NCBI GenBank assembly: GCA_021272315.1
Contig: JAJSLI010000036.1
Coordinates: 1-43,970, forward strand
DNA length: 43,970 nucleotides
Origin: Methylacidiphilales bacterium
GTDB taxonomy: Bacteria; Verrucomicrobiota; Verrucomicrobiia; Methylacidiphilales; UBA1321
Direction of reading: 5' to 3'
Shown here: piece by piece, positions 32,696-42,701 of the stretch
Layout: the number at the start of each line of letters is the position of its first letter
Numbering within the stretch: position 1 is the first letter of the stretch
Program-made: the position numbers and the translations under genes
Notes under the pieces: generated by a model
What the model was told of the DNA's origin: nothing
Databases searched by the model: none
The model's input: only the letters and a program-made list of their open reading frames with translations

Positions 32696-34212
32696 GGCTG
32701 TTTCCTTCCGTTAAGAACTGGGGGCTGGAGTCGGCGAAAGAGACGGGTTGCGCTGCTGCCATGCTTGATTTTTTTCCGGAGAGGTTGTTTCCGGACAAGA
32801 TGGCCGGGAATTTCCTCGAGTTCCTGGATGTAGTCGAGATTTTCGCGCCGGCGAATGACGTGGACTTGGCCGCCGGGGGCGATCATGACGATGGCGGGCC
32901 GGTACGCGATGAATTGCATCGACTGGGTGATGTTGTACGCGCCGACGGGGTGGAGGACGACGTGGTCTCCGGTGGTGAGACCGGGCAGTGGTGCTTCCTC
33001 GCGCACGACGTCGATGTTCATGCAAAGGCAGCCATAGACGGTGGTCGGCACGGGCGAGTCGGTGCAGGCGCGGGCGGGCAGGATCGTGGGCTGATACCAG
33101 GCCGTGGTGTAAAGAAGGTTCACCCCGGCGTCGATGACGAGGGCGGGGCGGTCGCTTTCCCGGGCGGTCGCGCCGCCATGGGCAACCATGCCTTTACCAT
33201 AGGCGGCGAGGACACCGGCGAGCGGCTGGGCGGGCGGCATCGGGCGGTGCTTGACGGCAACGACGGTGGAAATGAGGTAGCCGGCTTCGTCGACCAGCGC
33301 GCGGCCGGTTTCGAGGTAGAGGCGGGGGAGAAGCCGTCCGGCGGGCCATACCTGGGTGATGGTGTCGCAGATGGCCTCGGCGTAGCGGTCGAACCCGGGC
33401 GTGGCCTGTTCCGGGGGAAGATACTGATGATGAAGCCGCGCGCGCGAGGCGAAGCCGCCGCCGAGGTTGAGATAGCGGATGGGGCCGGCGCCGAGTTTTT
33501 CCGCGGCAAGCGCGAGACGCACGAGCACCTCCGCCGATTTGCGGTAGGCGCCGGGCTCGAGGATGAAAGTGCCGATGTGGGCGTGGAAACCCTGGAGCCG
33601 GAGGCCGGGCATCTGCATCAACCGGCGGACGATGCGCAACGCCTCGCCGTTGTCGGCGTTGAAGCCGAACTTCGACCAGACGGCATGGGTGCCCGTGTCG
33701 AGATGGACGCGGAGGGCGACGGCGACCGGTTCCGGACGGCGGGCGGCGATTTCGCCGAGAAGGAGGAGTTCGTCGAGGTTGTCGACCTGGATCATGGCGT
33801 CTTCTTCGACCGCGCGCTCGAGGATGGCGCGGCCCTTGCAGGGGCCGTTAAAGATGATGTCGCGGCCCGGGACGCCGTTGCCGCGGGCCTTTTCATATTC
33901 AAATTCGGAGACGACCTCGGCGATTGCGCCCTCCTCGTGGAAGACGCGGCAGATGGCATTGAGATAATTGGTCTTGTAGGACCAGGCAAAGCGGACGTCG
34001 GGGTAGCGGCGCTCAAAGACGCGGCGGGCCTCGCGAATTTTTTCCCGCAAAGCCGTTTCGGAAAAGACGAAGAGCGGGCTGCCATGATCGCGCGCGAGAC
34101 GCTCGACGGGAACGCCGTCGATTTCCGCGCAACGGGGCGCGGAGCCGAGACGGAATGGGTTGCATGGTTCGGCGTGGAGGCGCCGGATGGTGGGCGGGGT
34201 GTACGATTTCAT
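32692..34212 (-). CDS. Fold-type III PLP-dependent decarboxylase (Orn/DAP/Arg decarboxylase superfamily)
   Basis: 506 residues from the ATG at 34212; the frame is open further upstream but that stretch is arginine/proline-rich and lies inside the ATP-grasp gene. The protein has the alanine-racemase-like barrel then beta domain: FAWSYKTNYL with the PLP lysine K80, GFHAHIGT, the glycine-rich phosphate loop YLNLGGGFA, LETGRALV, and YGCLCMNID in place of the usual GPxCxSxD cysteine motif. Members decarboxylate diaminopimelate, ornithine, lysine, arginine or carboxynorspermidine. The start overlaps the ATP-grasp stop by 4 bp, and its stop overlaps the next start by 4 bp. It may process the product, or provide the amine substrate, of the adjacent ligase. 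Substrate not readable. Confidence 0.87.
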   Translation of the reverse strand: MKSYTPPTIRRLHAEPCNPFRLGSAPRCAEIDGVPVERLARDHGSPLFVFSETALREKIREARRVFERRYPDVRFAWSYKTNYLNAICRVFHEEGAIAEVVSEFEYEKARGNGVPGRDIIFNGPCKGRAILERAVEEDAMIQVDNLDELLLLGEIAARRPEPVAVALRVHLDTGTHAVWSKFGFNADNGEALRIVRRLMQMPGLRLQGFHAHIGTFILEPGAYRKSAEVLVRLALAAEKLGAGPIRYLNLGGGFASRARLHHQYLPPEQATPGFDRYAEAICDTITQVWPAGRLLPRLYLETGRALVDEAGYLISTVVAVKHRPMPPAQPLAGVLAAYGKGMVAHGGATARESDRPALVIDAGVNLLYTTAWYQPTILPARACTDSPVPTTVYGCLCMNIDVVREEAPLPGLTTGDHVVLHPVGAYNITQSMQFIAYRPAIVMIAPGGQVHVIRRRENLDYIQELEEIPGHLVRKQPLRKKIKHGSSATRLFRRLQPPVLNGRKQP

Positions 34213-35294
34213 GCGCGGGTTTTGGCGGGGACTGGGACGGTTTCGTCGAGAAGACCGTCGCGTAGAAGGTTGGCGTAACGGTTGATGTCGCCGACGACTT
34301 CGATCTGGTGGCGAAGATAGAAATGGCCGGGTGCGCAATCGGGCACGTGACGGAGCGGGCGGCCCCGCCGGAGTATCTCGACGAGGGCGACCGGAAAATT
34401 GGCCCCAATCATGGAGGGAAAATCGACCCAGGCTGGAAAGCGGGGATTGATCTCGATGAGGACAAACTCGCCGGTTGATTCTTCGCGGATGAGTTCGATT
34501 TCGAAGGGCCCGGGCCATTTGAGTTTGCGGATGAGCCGCGCGCAGAGAGCGGAAAGATGCGGATCGGCGACGGTGATGCCGCCGAGTCCCTTGCCTTTGT
34601 CGCTCAAGTGAGTTTTGCGGATGGCGCAATGGCCGAGAAGCCCGCCGCGGCCGTTGCCAAGGCCGAGGACGTTAAACTCGGTGCCGGAAACGCCCTGCTG
34701 GAGGATGACCGGGCCGCCCCATTCGGAGAGAAGATGGCCGGCGGCGGCGGCAAGCTGCGCCGGGGTGTGGACGATGCGCGCGTCGTAGTAGGGGCCCTTG
34801 ATGAAGAGAGGGTAGCCGAGCGCGGCGGCGGCGCGGGTGGCGCCCGCAACGTCGGAAGCGACGCGGGTTTCCGGAACGGTGATGCGGCAGGCTGCGGCAA
34901 GCGCGGGCAGGTGTTGTTTGGCGCGGCGCTTAAGGGTCTCTACGCTTGGAAGGCTGACATTGATGCCGCGGCGGAGAAATTCGTCTGCAAAATGGACGTA
35001 GACTTCGATTTCGGCGTCAAGGGTGGGGATAAAGAGCTCGAAAGGACTCTGTTGGCGGATGGTGTCGACACGCGGGAGGAACGCGGCGGCCCCGGCACTG
35101 GGATAAGGGATGAGATGAACGTCGTCGGGACCGTACTCGGCGTAGATGCCGCTTTCCATGACATCGTATACGAGGCCTGTGATGCGGCAGTCGGGGAAGG
35201 CGCGGCGCAGGCTGCGGATGATGCCTGCGCCGGGCTGCGGATTGTCGCCCCGATGGAGTCCGCTGACAGCGATATGGAGAGAGGCAGGTTTCAC
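34209..35294 (-). CDS. ATP-grasp ligase (carbamoyl-phosphate synthase-like)
   Basis: 361 residues from the GTG at 35294. This start overlaps the PqqD stop in GTGA and has a perfect GGAGGG at 35301-35306, six bases upstream; an ATG 18 bp further up lacks such a site. The N-terminal part is a Rossmann-like domain (LHIAVSGLHRGDNPQPGAG), then the ATP-grasp fold: YPLFIKGPYYDARIVH, VILQQGVSGTEFNVLG, FEIELIREESTGEFVLIEINPRFPAW, where EINPR is the metal/ATP site. The family forms amide or similar bonds through an acyl phosphate, joining a carboxylate to an amine or peptide. Placed between a PqqD-like protein and a decarboxylase, it is the likely bond-forming enzyme of the operon. Confidence 0.87.
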   Translation of the reverse strand: MKPASLHIAVSGLHRGDNPQPGAGIIRSLRRAFPDCRITGLVYDVMESGIYAEYGPDDVHLIPYPSAGAAAFLPRVDTIRQQSPFELFIPTLDAEIEVYVHFADEFLRRGINVSLPSVETLKRRAKQHLPALAAACRITVPETRVASDVAGATRAAAALGYPLFIKGPYYDARIVHTPAQLAAAAGHLLSEWGGPVILQQGVSGTEFNVLGLGNGRGGLLGHCAIRKTHLSDKGKGLGGITVADPHLSALCARLIRKLKWPGPFEIELIREESTGEFVLIEINPRFPAWVDFPSMIGANFPVALVEILRRGRPLRHVPDCAPGHFYLRHQIEVVGDINRYANLLRDGLLDETVPVPAKTRA

Positions 35295-35542
35295 GCGGAG
35301 CCCTCCAGCCATTTCATCTGTTCGAGGGTGGCGAGGAAAACGTCCAAGTCGCGGCGGGCGGTGGCTTCGTCAACGTTGTATTCATCGAGAAGAAAACGGA
35401 GAAGGCCGTCCTCGTCCTCGCCTCGTTGCAGGAGGCGGAGGAGTTGGAGCGCGGGACCGGTCAGGCGGTAGGTTTCACCCGTGGCGGGATCGAGGGCAAT
35501 ACCGTGGTCGTTGAGGACGAGTTTTTCGAGCGTGGTCTTCAT
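35291..35542 (-). CDS. PqqD family small protein (RiPP recognition-like)
   Basis: 83 residues from the ATG at 35542, which overlaps the TPR gene's stop by 4 bp. The protein shows the PqqD/RRE pattern: beta strands with LDPATGETYRLTGPA, then helices with LLRLLQRGEDEDGLLRFLLDEYNV, a charged DEATARRDLDVFL and a final MKWLEGS. PqqD-type winged-helix proteins bind leader peptides or partner enzymes in RiPP and HPr-rel-A systems. Here there is no radical SAM enzyme or evident precursor peptide nearby, so the partner may be the ATP-grasp protein encoded next. PqqD identity is probable; its ligand is unknown. Confidence 0.75.
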   Translation of the reverse strand: MKTTLEKLVLNDHGIALDPATGETYRLTGPALQLLRLLQRGEDEDGLLRFLLDEYNVDEATARRDLDVFLATLEQMKWLEGSA

Positions 35543-36198
35543 GGCGTTTGTGTGGTTTTGCCCTGGCACAAGTCGAGTCCCTGCCGGGCGTAGGAATAGG
35601 AGGGATTGACGGCGAGGAGCGCCTGGAAATCGGCAGCGGCGCTTTTGAGATCGCCGAGATAGTAGAGCGACCAGGCTTCGCCGCTGATTGCGTCAAGGTC
35701 GTCGGGGTAGTAAGTGAGGACGCGGCGATAGCCGGAGAGGGCCTGTTGGTAATTCTTGGCCGAGAACTGCTGCCAGGCGCCGGCCATTTGCGCGCGGTAG
35801 TTAAGCGGATCGGCGCGCAGCACGTCCTGGACTGCTTTGTTGACGGCGGCGGCATCGCCCCGCGCCTGTGCGACATTGAGCAAGCCGAGAAGCGGGTTGA
35901 TGGCTGAGGGCTGGAGTCGTTCCGCGTCGGTGTAGTCGTTATCGGCGGACGCATAGTCCTTTTTCAAGTAGTGGAGCCATCCGGCACGGAGACTGGCGAG
36001 GAAGGGATTGCCACCGGCTTGCCGCCACGCGGCGAGTTGCGTCAGCGCCGTGTCGTAATCCTGGGAGGTCTCGGCGGTAAGCGAGGCCTGCCAGTAACCG
36101 GCGAGGCCGGTCGCGGCGTTGTCGGGTTTGGTTTGGGAGCGAACAAGTCCGCCAGCGAAGGCAAGAAGGAGGATAAGAAGAGCGGGGAGGCGTCTCAT
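35539..36198 (-). CDS. Exported TPR repeat protein
   Basis: 219 residues. The start is a signal peptide (MRRLPALLILLLAFAGGLVRSQ) with no lipobox cysteine, so the mature protein is probably periplasmic. The rest is tetratricopeptide repeats: about five helix pairs with A-G-W-L-Y-type spacing, for example ASLRAGWLHYLKKDYASADNDY, AWQQFSAKNYQQALSGYRRV and EAWSLYYLGDLKSAAADFQ. TPR modules bind partner proteins or peptides. It is the first gene of the operon, ending in a 4-bp overlap with the PqqD-like gene, so it is probably made in step with it. It may act as a periplasmic scaffold for the M23 or YHYH proteins; that is inference. Confidence 0.82.
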   Translation of the reverse strand: MRRLPALLILLLAFAGGLVRSQTKPDNAATGLAGYWQASLTAETSQDYDTALTQLAAWRQAGGNPFLASLRAGWLHYLKKDYASADNDYTDAERLQPSAINPLLGLLNVAQARGDAAAVNKAVQDVLRADPLNYRAQMAGAWQQFSAKNYQQALSGYRRVLTYYPDDLDAISGEAWSLYYLGDLKSAAADFQALLAVNPSYSYARQGLDLCQGKTTQTP

Positions 36199-36349
36199 AA
36201 GAAATTTCCGGTTTGATTTCTGGGATAAACCTAATTCCGGACTGTTAAGTCCAAATGTGGGCGAAAGCGGATTTATGTTAAGGAAAGGTAAATTTCACAG
36301 ACGCTTTCGGACGGAAATGATAGCTTCGGCGTTGAGTAACCCGTTACCC
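36199..36349. promoter_or_regulatory. Divergent promoter region, TPR operon and two-component genes
   Basis: This 151-bp stretch separates the first gene of the six-gene minus-strand operon from the response regulator and must hold the promoters for both. The response regulator's start could also be at 36275 or 36317, in which case the gap is shorter. Divergence across so short a space makes the regulator a likely controller of the operon. Confidence 0.5.
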
Positions 36350-37096
36350 ATGAATCCATCGAAAGGCGAGCCGTCCGCACCGTCAGCTTCCGGCACACGC
36401 CGTGTGCTGCTGGTGGACGACGACAAAAAACTCTGCCGGTTGCTGGCGGAGTACCTGAAACCGCTCGGCTACGCGATTGTGGCGGCACACAACGGCCCGG
36501 ACGGCGTTGAGCGGGCGCTGACGGAATCGTGGCACGCCGTGATTCTCGATGTGATGTTGCCGGGGATGGACGGGATCGAGGTGTTGAGGCGAATTCGTGT
36601 GTCGTCCGACGTGCCCGTGCTGATGTTGACGGCACGAGGCGAGGAGACCGACCGGATCGTGGGACTGGAAATCGGCGCGGACGATTATCTGCCGAAGACG
36701 TTTTCCAGCCGGGAATTGCTGGCGCGACTGCGCTCGGTCACACGGCGATCCTACCGGGCGCCATCCATTCAACCGGTGAGCGATGCCGACATCGTTGTCG
36801 GGAAATTACGGGTGGTGCCTTCGGCGCGGGGTGCATTTCTGGACGAAGTCCCACTCGGGTTGACGCCGGTCGAATACGACCTGCTGTTATGCCTGGCTCG
36901 ATCGTGCGGTCGGGTGAAGACGCGCGACCAGTTGTTGGAAGAAATCCGGGAGCGGGATTACGAGGTATTCGACCGAAGCATCGATGTGCACATCTCGGCA
37001 TTGCGTAAAAAACTTGGCGACGATGCAAAAAATCCGCGCTTTATCCGCACGTTCCGTTCGGCTGGCTACATGCTGATTCATCCGGAGTCGCCTTGA
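36350..37096 (+). CDS. OmpR/PhoB-type response regulator (CpxR-like)
   Basis: 248 residues from ATG 36350; ATGs at 36317 and 36275 in the same frame are alternatives, but this one gives the usual distance of about 18 residues to the first strand. The receiver domain has RRVLLVDDDKKL, phosphoacceptor D67 (VILDVMLPG), T94 (LMLTA) and K116 (DDYLPK). The C-terminal winged-helix domain has LTPVEYDLLLCLARS, the recognition region DRSIDVHISALRKKL and the RTFRSAGYML wing. It is a DNA-binding regulator phosphorylated by the histidine kinase encoded next, with which it overlaps by 4 bp (TTGA). It is divergent from the PqqD/ATP-grasp operon, its likely target. Confidence 0.9.
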   Translation: MNPSKGEPSAPSASGTRRVLLVDDDKKLCRLLAEYLKPLGYAIVAAHNGPDGVERALTESWHAVILDVMLPGMDGIEVLRRIRVSSDVPVLMLTARGEETDRIVGLEIGADDYLPKTFSSRELLARLRSVTRRSYRAPSIQPVSDADIVVGKLRVVPSARGAFLDEVPLGLTPVEYDLLLCLARSCGRVKTRDQLLEEIRERDYEVFDRSIDVHISALRKKLGDDAKNPRFIRTFRSAGYMLIHPESP

Positions 37097-38634
37097 AGGC
37101 CCATTTTCCGCTTTTTCTGCGCATCCTGTGCTGGTTTTTTCTGAACCTGCTGATCTTGATCGCAGGCTTGGCGATAATGGTGCATGTGCAATTTGGTTCG
37201 TTGCGCAACTGGCTGCTGCCCGAGTCAGCCCAGATGCAGATTCAGGCCATGACGCAGGCCCTGACCGAGGACATGTCGCGTTCGGACCGTGGCGAGTGGA
37301 AGGTGGAGTTGGCGCGATTAAGCGCGGCTTACAAAATGAATTTTGCGCTGTTCGACCGGAACGGCCATTGGGTGACGGGGGTGGACCTCAATCCTCCGCC
37401 GGAAGTACGGCAAGCGATGACTTATGCGAATCAACGGTTGCCGTCCCCGCCTGCGCAACCGGTGCCGGGCATGCCGCCGCCGCCTTGGCAGGGGCCGGGC
37501 CAGGGTCTTGGTCCGCCTCCGGAACAGCCGCCGTTGCCGAATGCAGGGCCGCAGGCGAACCGCGGCTTGGGCGAACCTCCACCAGGAAACATTCCCGATT
37601 TTCCGAAGAGCGTGCTGAAGACGGAACATCCTTCTGCCTTTTGGTTGCTGGTGCGCTTACCTCCCGAACGATTACCGTGGCCGGACTTGGTGCCCATGAC
37701 GCTGGTGGGGCAGACGCCGTCGCTGGGAATCAGTCCACTCCTGTTCAATCCGACGCCGTGGCTGGGGGTGGCGGGGGTGGTGATTCTCTTTTCGATTCTC
37801 TTCTGGTTTCCGCTGGCGCGAAACCTGACCCAATCGATCACAAAAATGACGCGGGCGACGGAGTCGATCGCGGAGGGGCGTTTTGACATCCAGTTGCAGG
37901 AGACGCGGCGGGATGAGCTGGGACGGCTCAGTCACGCCATCAACCGCATGACGGCGCGGCTGAAGGATTACGTCACGGGGCAGAAGCGGTTCCTGGGCGA
38001 CGCGGCGCATGAAATTTGCTCGCCACTGGCGCGGATGGAGATCGCCTTGGGCATTCTGGAAGAGAAATGCGATGAAGCGACACGGTACTGCGTGCGGGAC
38101 GTGCGCGAAGAAGTTACGCACCTGCAACAGATCGCCAACGAACTGCTGAATTTCTCAAAGGCTTCTCTGGGGGAAAGTCATGTGAAGCTGGGGTCGGTAA
38201 ACGTGGCGGAAGTAGCGGCCGCGGCGATCAGGCTGGAAAAGAATGACGTGGAGGCACTGGAAGTGGAGATTCCCCAAGAGCTCAACGTGCTGGCCGATGC
38301 GGAACTGCTTCGCCGCGCACTGGCAAACCTGTTGCGCAACGCCGTGCGTTACGCGGGCAATGCGGGAACGATTACGTTGAGCGCCTGGCATGAGGGCGTT
38401 TACGTGATCATCCTGATTGCTGACCACGGGCCGGGAGTGCCCGCGGGCGAAATCGACAAGCTGTTTAATCCGTTTTACCGGGTAGATCCTTCGCGCACGT
38501 CGGAAACAGGAGGTGTGGGGTTGGGTTTGGCTATCGTCAAGAGCTGTGTCGAAGCCTGCGGAGGTGTTGTCAGTGCCGCGAACCGTGTCCCAAACGGCTT
38601 GGAAATTCGCATTCGACTTAACAGCGTGGAATAA
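37093..38634 (+). CDS. Sensor histidine kinase (CpxA-like) with Pro/Gly-rich periplasmic insert
   Basis: 513 residues from a TTG at 37093 with GGAG six bases upstream, overlapping the regulator stop by 4 bp. TM1 is residues 8-31 and TM2 about 223-242. The loop between them (about 190 residues) contains a striking Pro/Gly-rich run at 116-168 (for example PGMPPPPWQGPGQGLGPPPE). HAMP follows at about 243-295, then the HisKA phosphoacceptor H306 (AAHEICSPLARME), N-box N416 (LANLLRNAVRYAG), G1 at 444-448 (DHGPG), the FNPFYRVD motif and G2 (GVGLGLAIV, 474-482). Canonical kinase residues are all present. The insert resembles the Pro/Gly tail of the YHYH protein. Senses an envelope signal, presumably. 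Confidence 0.92.
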   Translation: MKAHFPLFLRILCWFFLNLLILIAGLAIMVHVQFGSLRNWLLPESAQMQIQAMTQALTEDMSRSDRGEWKVELARLSAAYKMNFALFDRNGHWVTGVDLNPPPEVRQAMTYANQRLPSPPAQPVPGMPPPPWQGPGQGLGPPPEQPPLPNAGPQANRGLGEPPPGNIPDFPKSVLKTEHPSAFWLLVRLPPERLPWPDLVPMTLVGQTPSLGISPLLFNPTPWLGVAGVVILFSILFWFPLARNLTQSITKMTRATESIAEGRFDIQLQETRRDELGRLSHAINRMTARLKDYVTGQKRFLGDAAHEICSPLARMEIALGILEEKCDEATRYCVRDVREEVTHLQQIANELLNFSKASLGESHVKLGSVNVAEVAAAAIRLEKNDVEALEVEIPQELNVLADAELLRRALANLLRNAVRYAGNAGTITLSAWHEGVYVIILIADHGPGVPAGEIDKLFNPFYRVDPSRTSETGGVGLGLAIVKSCVEACGGVVSAANRVPNGLEIRIRLNSVE

Positions 38635-38696
38635 TTCGCAGTGAATAAGTCAGACAGGAAGAAGCAAGCCTGGACAAGACGGTCGAAACTCGTGCA

Positions 38697-38771
38697 TGGT
38701 GCGCGGTACAGGGTTCGAACCTGTGACCCCTACAGTGTCAATGTAGTGCTCTACCACTGAGCTAACCGCGC
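38697..38771 (-). tRNA. tRNA-Val (anticodon GAC)
   Basis: On the minus strand a complete cloverleaf can be folded: acceptor GCGCGGT/ACCGCGC, D-arm GCTC-AGTGGTA-GAGC, anticodon arm CTACA-TTGACAC-TGTAG with anticodon GAC, a 5-base variable loop, and T-arm ACAGG-TTCGAAC-CCTGT. The encoded 3' end continues ACCA. GAC reads valine codons GUC and GUU. It lies between the convergent kinase gene and the YbjQ-family gene. Confidence 0.97.
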
Positions 38772-38879
38772 TGAAAAAAAAGCATACGCGGGGCGACGTA
38801 TGAACCAGCAAGAATGCGCGGGATGGAGTGCGGCAGCAAGATTTTTTGCAGCGTTTAAGAAGCTGCTACGAAAAAAACT

Positions 38880-39212
38880 TTACGCCTGCGCCTGAACAAT
38901 CACGGCCGTGCCGTAGCAGAGCACTTCGGTGATGCCGGGCATCAGTTCAGTGGCGTCATAGCGGACCCCGATGATGCCGTTGGCGCCGAGGGCGGCGGCA
39001 TGCTCGGCCATCTGGTTGTAGGCGTCCATGCGGGCGCGTTCGCAGAGGTCGGTATAAATCGTGATGTTGCCGCCGAATATCGACTGGATCGATGCGCCAA
39101 AATTTCCGACAACGGAACGGGAGCGCACGACGATGCCGCGCACCAGACCAAGCGTGCCGGCAATTTTGTAGCCGGGCAGATCAAAAGCGGTGGTGATGAA
39201 GCGGTGGTCCAT
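38880..39212 (-). CDS. YbjQ/UPF0145 family protein
   Basis: 110 residues. The translation has the YbjQ family's features: the start strand ITTAFDLPGYKIAGTLGLVRGIVVRS, a GNFGASIQSIFGGNI region, EHAAALGANGIIGVRYD and a C-terminal EVLCYGTAVIV. The family forms a pentameric beta-alpha fold; it is called heavy-metal-binding in databases, but its function is not established. The ATG at 39212 has GAGGA about ten bases upstream. It starts 12 bp after atpC and is likely transcribed with the ATP synthase operon; that link may be only positional. Confidence 0.9.
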   Translation of the reverse strand: MDHRFITTAFDLPGYKIAGTLGLVRGIVVRSRSVVGNFGASIQSIFGGNITIYTDLCERARMDAYNQMAEHAAALGANGIIGVRYDATELMPGITEVLCYGTAVIVQAQA

Positions 39213-39224
39213 AGTTGGGATTCC

Positions 39225-39638
39225 TCAGGTGGTGTGATGGCGTCGTTTGACTTTGATTTGAGCAAGGGACCGCGCCAGGGCGGCCTGTGTCGCCTCCAGT
39301 TCCTCACCTTCCAGGGTGTTTGACTTAAGGAGTTCTTCGGCGCGCTTCACGGCAGTTTCCGCGGTCTTTTCGTCGATTTCCTTTTCGTTGACCGCGCCGT
39401 CGGTCAGGACCGAGACGTGGTAGGCGGTCACCTCGGCGAAACCCTCGCCGATGGCCAGGGCTTCGGTCTTGCCGTTCCGTGTGATAAGCAATTCGCCAGC
39501 ATTGAGCGCGGTGACGAGGACCTCGTGTTGGGGCAGGATATCCATCTCGCCTTCCACTCCTGGCAAATGGACGATCTCGACGTCGCCTTCGAAGGCTTTG
39601 CCTTCGGGCGTGACGATTTCGAGCTTGAGCGTGGCCAT
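39225..39638 (-). CDS. atpC: F-type ATP synthase epsilon subunit
   Basis: 137 residues, normal length. The N-terminal beta-sandwich is clear (LKLEIVTPEGKAFEGDVEIV, PGVEGEMDILPQHEVLVTAL and GEGFAEVTAYHVSVL), followed by the two-helix C-terminal hairpin (AETAVKRAEELL and AALARSLAQIKVKRR). This subunit of the F1 rotor couples rotation to catalysis and can inhibit ATP hydrolysis through its C-terminal helices. The gene starts 10 bp after atpD and is the last ATP synthase subunit gene in the operon. Confidence 0.95.
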   Translation of the reverse strand: MATLKLEIVTPEGKAFEGDVEIVHLPGVEGEMDILPQHEVLVTALNAGELLITRNGKTEALAIGEGFAEVTAYHVSVLTDGAVNEKEIDEKTAETAVKRAEELLKSNTLEGEELEATQAALARSLAQIKVKRRHHTT

Positions 39639-39648
39639 GGCAAAAAAA

Positions 39649-41744
<2,096 letters not shown>

Positions 41745-41762
41745 GCTTAGAAGGATGATCCG

Positions 41763-42662
41763 CTAACCCAAGGTTGCAGCGGCCGAGGCGATTTCGAGAA
41801 TTTCGTTGGTGATGCTGGCTTGGCGGGCCTTGTTGTATTCGAGGGTTAAATCCTTAATCAACTGCTTGGCGTTGTCGGTCGCGTTTTTCATTGCGACCAT
41901 CCGCGCGCTGTGTTCCGAAGCCCGGGACTCGAGGATTTTCTCGTAGAGTTCAAGATGAACATAGTAGGGAAGGAGCTTGCCGAGCAAAACGTCCGCGTCG
42001 GGTTCAAAGTTGTAGGGGAACTTTTCGGCGCTCTTTTTTTCCAGCCGGTCCGCTTTTTCGGTCTCGCCAAGGCCCCGGGCTGTTTCGAGCACGCCGGCGC
42101 CGATGGGGATGACCGGGTATCGGGTGGCGACTTGCGAAAGGGTGTTAACGAAACGGTTGTAGTAAATTTCGACCCGGTCGAACTGGTTCTCCTCGAACTT
42201 TTGCAGGATAAAGCGGCTGATCGTCTTGCTTTCGGCAAAGGTCGGGCTGTCCTTGAGCTCGAAATCGGCCAGAAGATTTTTCTTCATTCGGGCGAGGAGC
42301 TGGCGCCCCTTGCGTCCGACACTGATATAGACCTTGTCGGCGGCGTCCGCCTTGACGACATCGCGCAGAAGATTGGTGTTGAGCGGGCCGCAGAGTCCCT
42401 TTTCCGAGGTGATGACGACGACGGCGATCTTGCCGCTTTTCGTGCCGCCCTGAAGCAGGGGGTGGCTGATTTCATCCTTGCCGATGTTGGCGTAGAGATG
42501 GCTGGCGAGGTCGTCCAGGCTTGTGGCGTAGGGACGCAGGTTGAGTGCCGACTGCTGGGCGCGGCGCATCTTGGTTGCGGCGACCATTTGCATCGCCTTG
42601 GTGATCTGGGCGGTGTTCTTGACCGACTTGATGCGGCGGCGGATGTCGCGAAGGTTGGACAT
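41763..42662 (-). CDS. atpG: F-type ATP synthase gamma subunit
   Basis: 299 residues, typical length. The start is diagnostic: NLRDIRRRIKSVKNTAQITKAMQMVAATKMRRAQ region of the coiled-coil shaft, and the end gives MKNATDNAKQLIKDLTLEYNKARQASITNEILEI, the C-terminal shaft helix. The central part is the Rossmann-like globular domain (VVVITSEKGLCGPLNTNLL). It is the rotor shaft that turns inside the alpha/beta ring. It begins 39 bp after atpA, across a GC hairpin at 42673-42695. Confidence 0.96.
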   Translation of the reverse strand: MSNLRDIRRRIKSVKNTAQITKAMQMVAATKMRRAQQSALNLRPYATSLDDLASHLYANIGKDEISHPLLQGGTKSGKIAVVVITSEKGLCGPLNTNLLRDVVKADAADKVYISVGRKGRQLLARMKKNLLADFELKDSPTFAESKTISRFILQKFEENQFDRVEIYYNRFVNTLSQVATRYPVIPIGAGVLETARGLGETEKADRLEKKSAEKFPYNFEPDADVLLGKLLPYYVHLELYEKILESRASEHSARMVAMKNATDNAKQLIKDLTLEYNKARQASITNEILEIASAAATLG

Positions 42663-42672
42663 GGGGTGGAGC

Positions 42673-42695
42673 GGCGGCGGTCATGGATCGCCGCC
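42673..42695 (-). other. Hairpin between atpA and atpG
   Basis: GGCGGCG at 42673-42679 pairs with CGCCGCC at 42689-42695 across a 9-base loop. It occupies most of the 39-bp gap between the two genes and lies just before the atpG start, which has no obvious Shine-Dalgarno sequence. It could modulate atpG translation or mRNA stability. Confidence 0.45.
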
Positions 42696-42701
42696 AAGGA
42701 T

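Noticed and set aside
31136-34278. Long plus-strand open frames opposite the operon (565 and 555 codons)
   Set aside because: They run antisense to the clearly coding UT-M23 and decarboxylase genes, have glycine/glutamate-rich composition typical of reversed GC-rich codons, and no recognised domain.
32692-34629. A 645-codon version of the decarboxylase
   Set aside because: The extra N-terminal part is an arginine/proline-rich shadow of the ATP-grasp gene; the ATGA overlap start at 34212 fits the family and the operon pattern.
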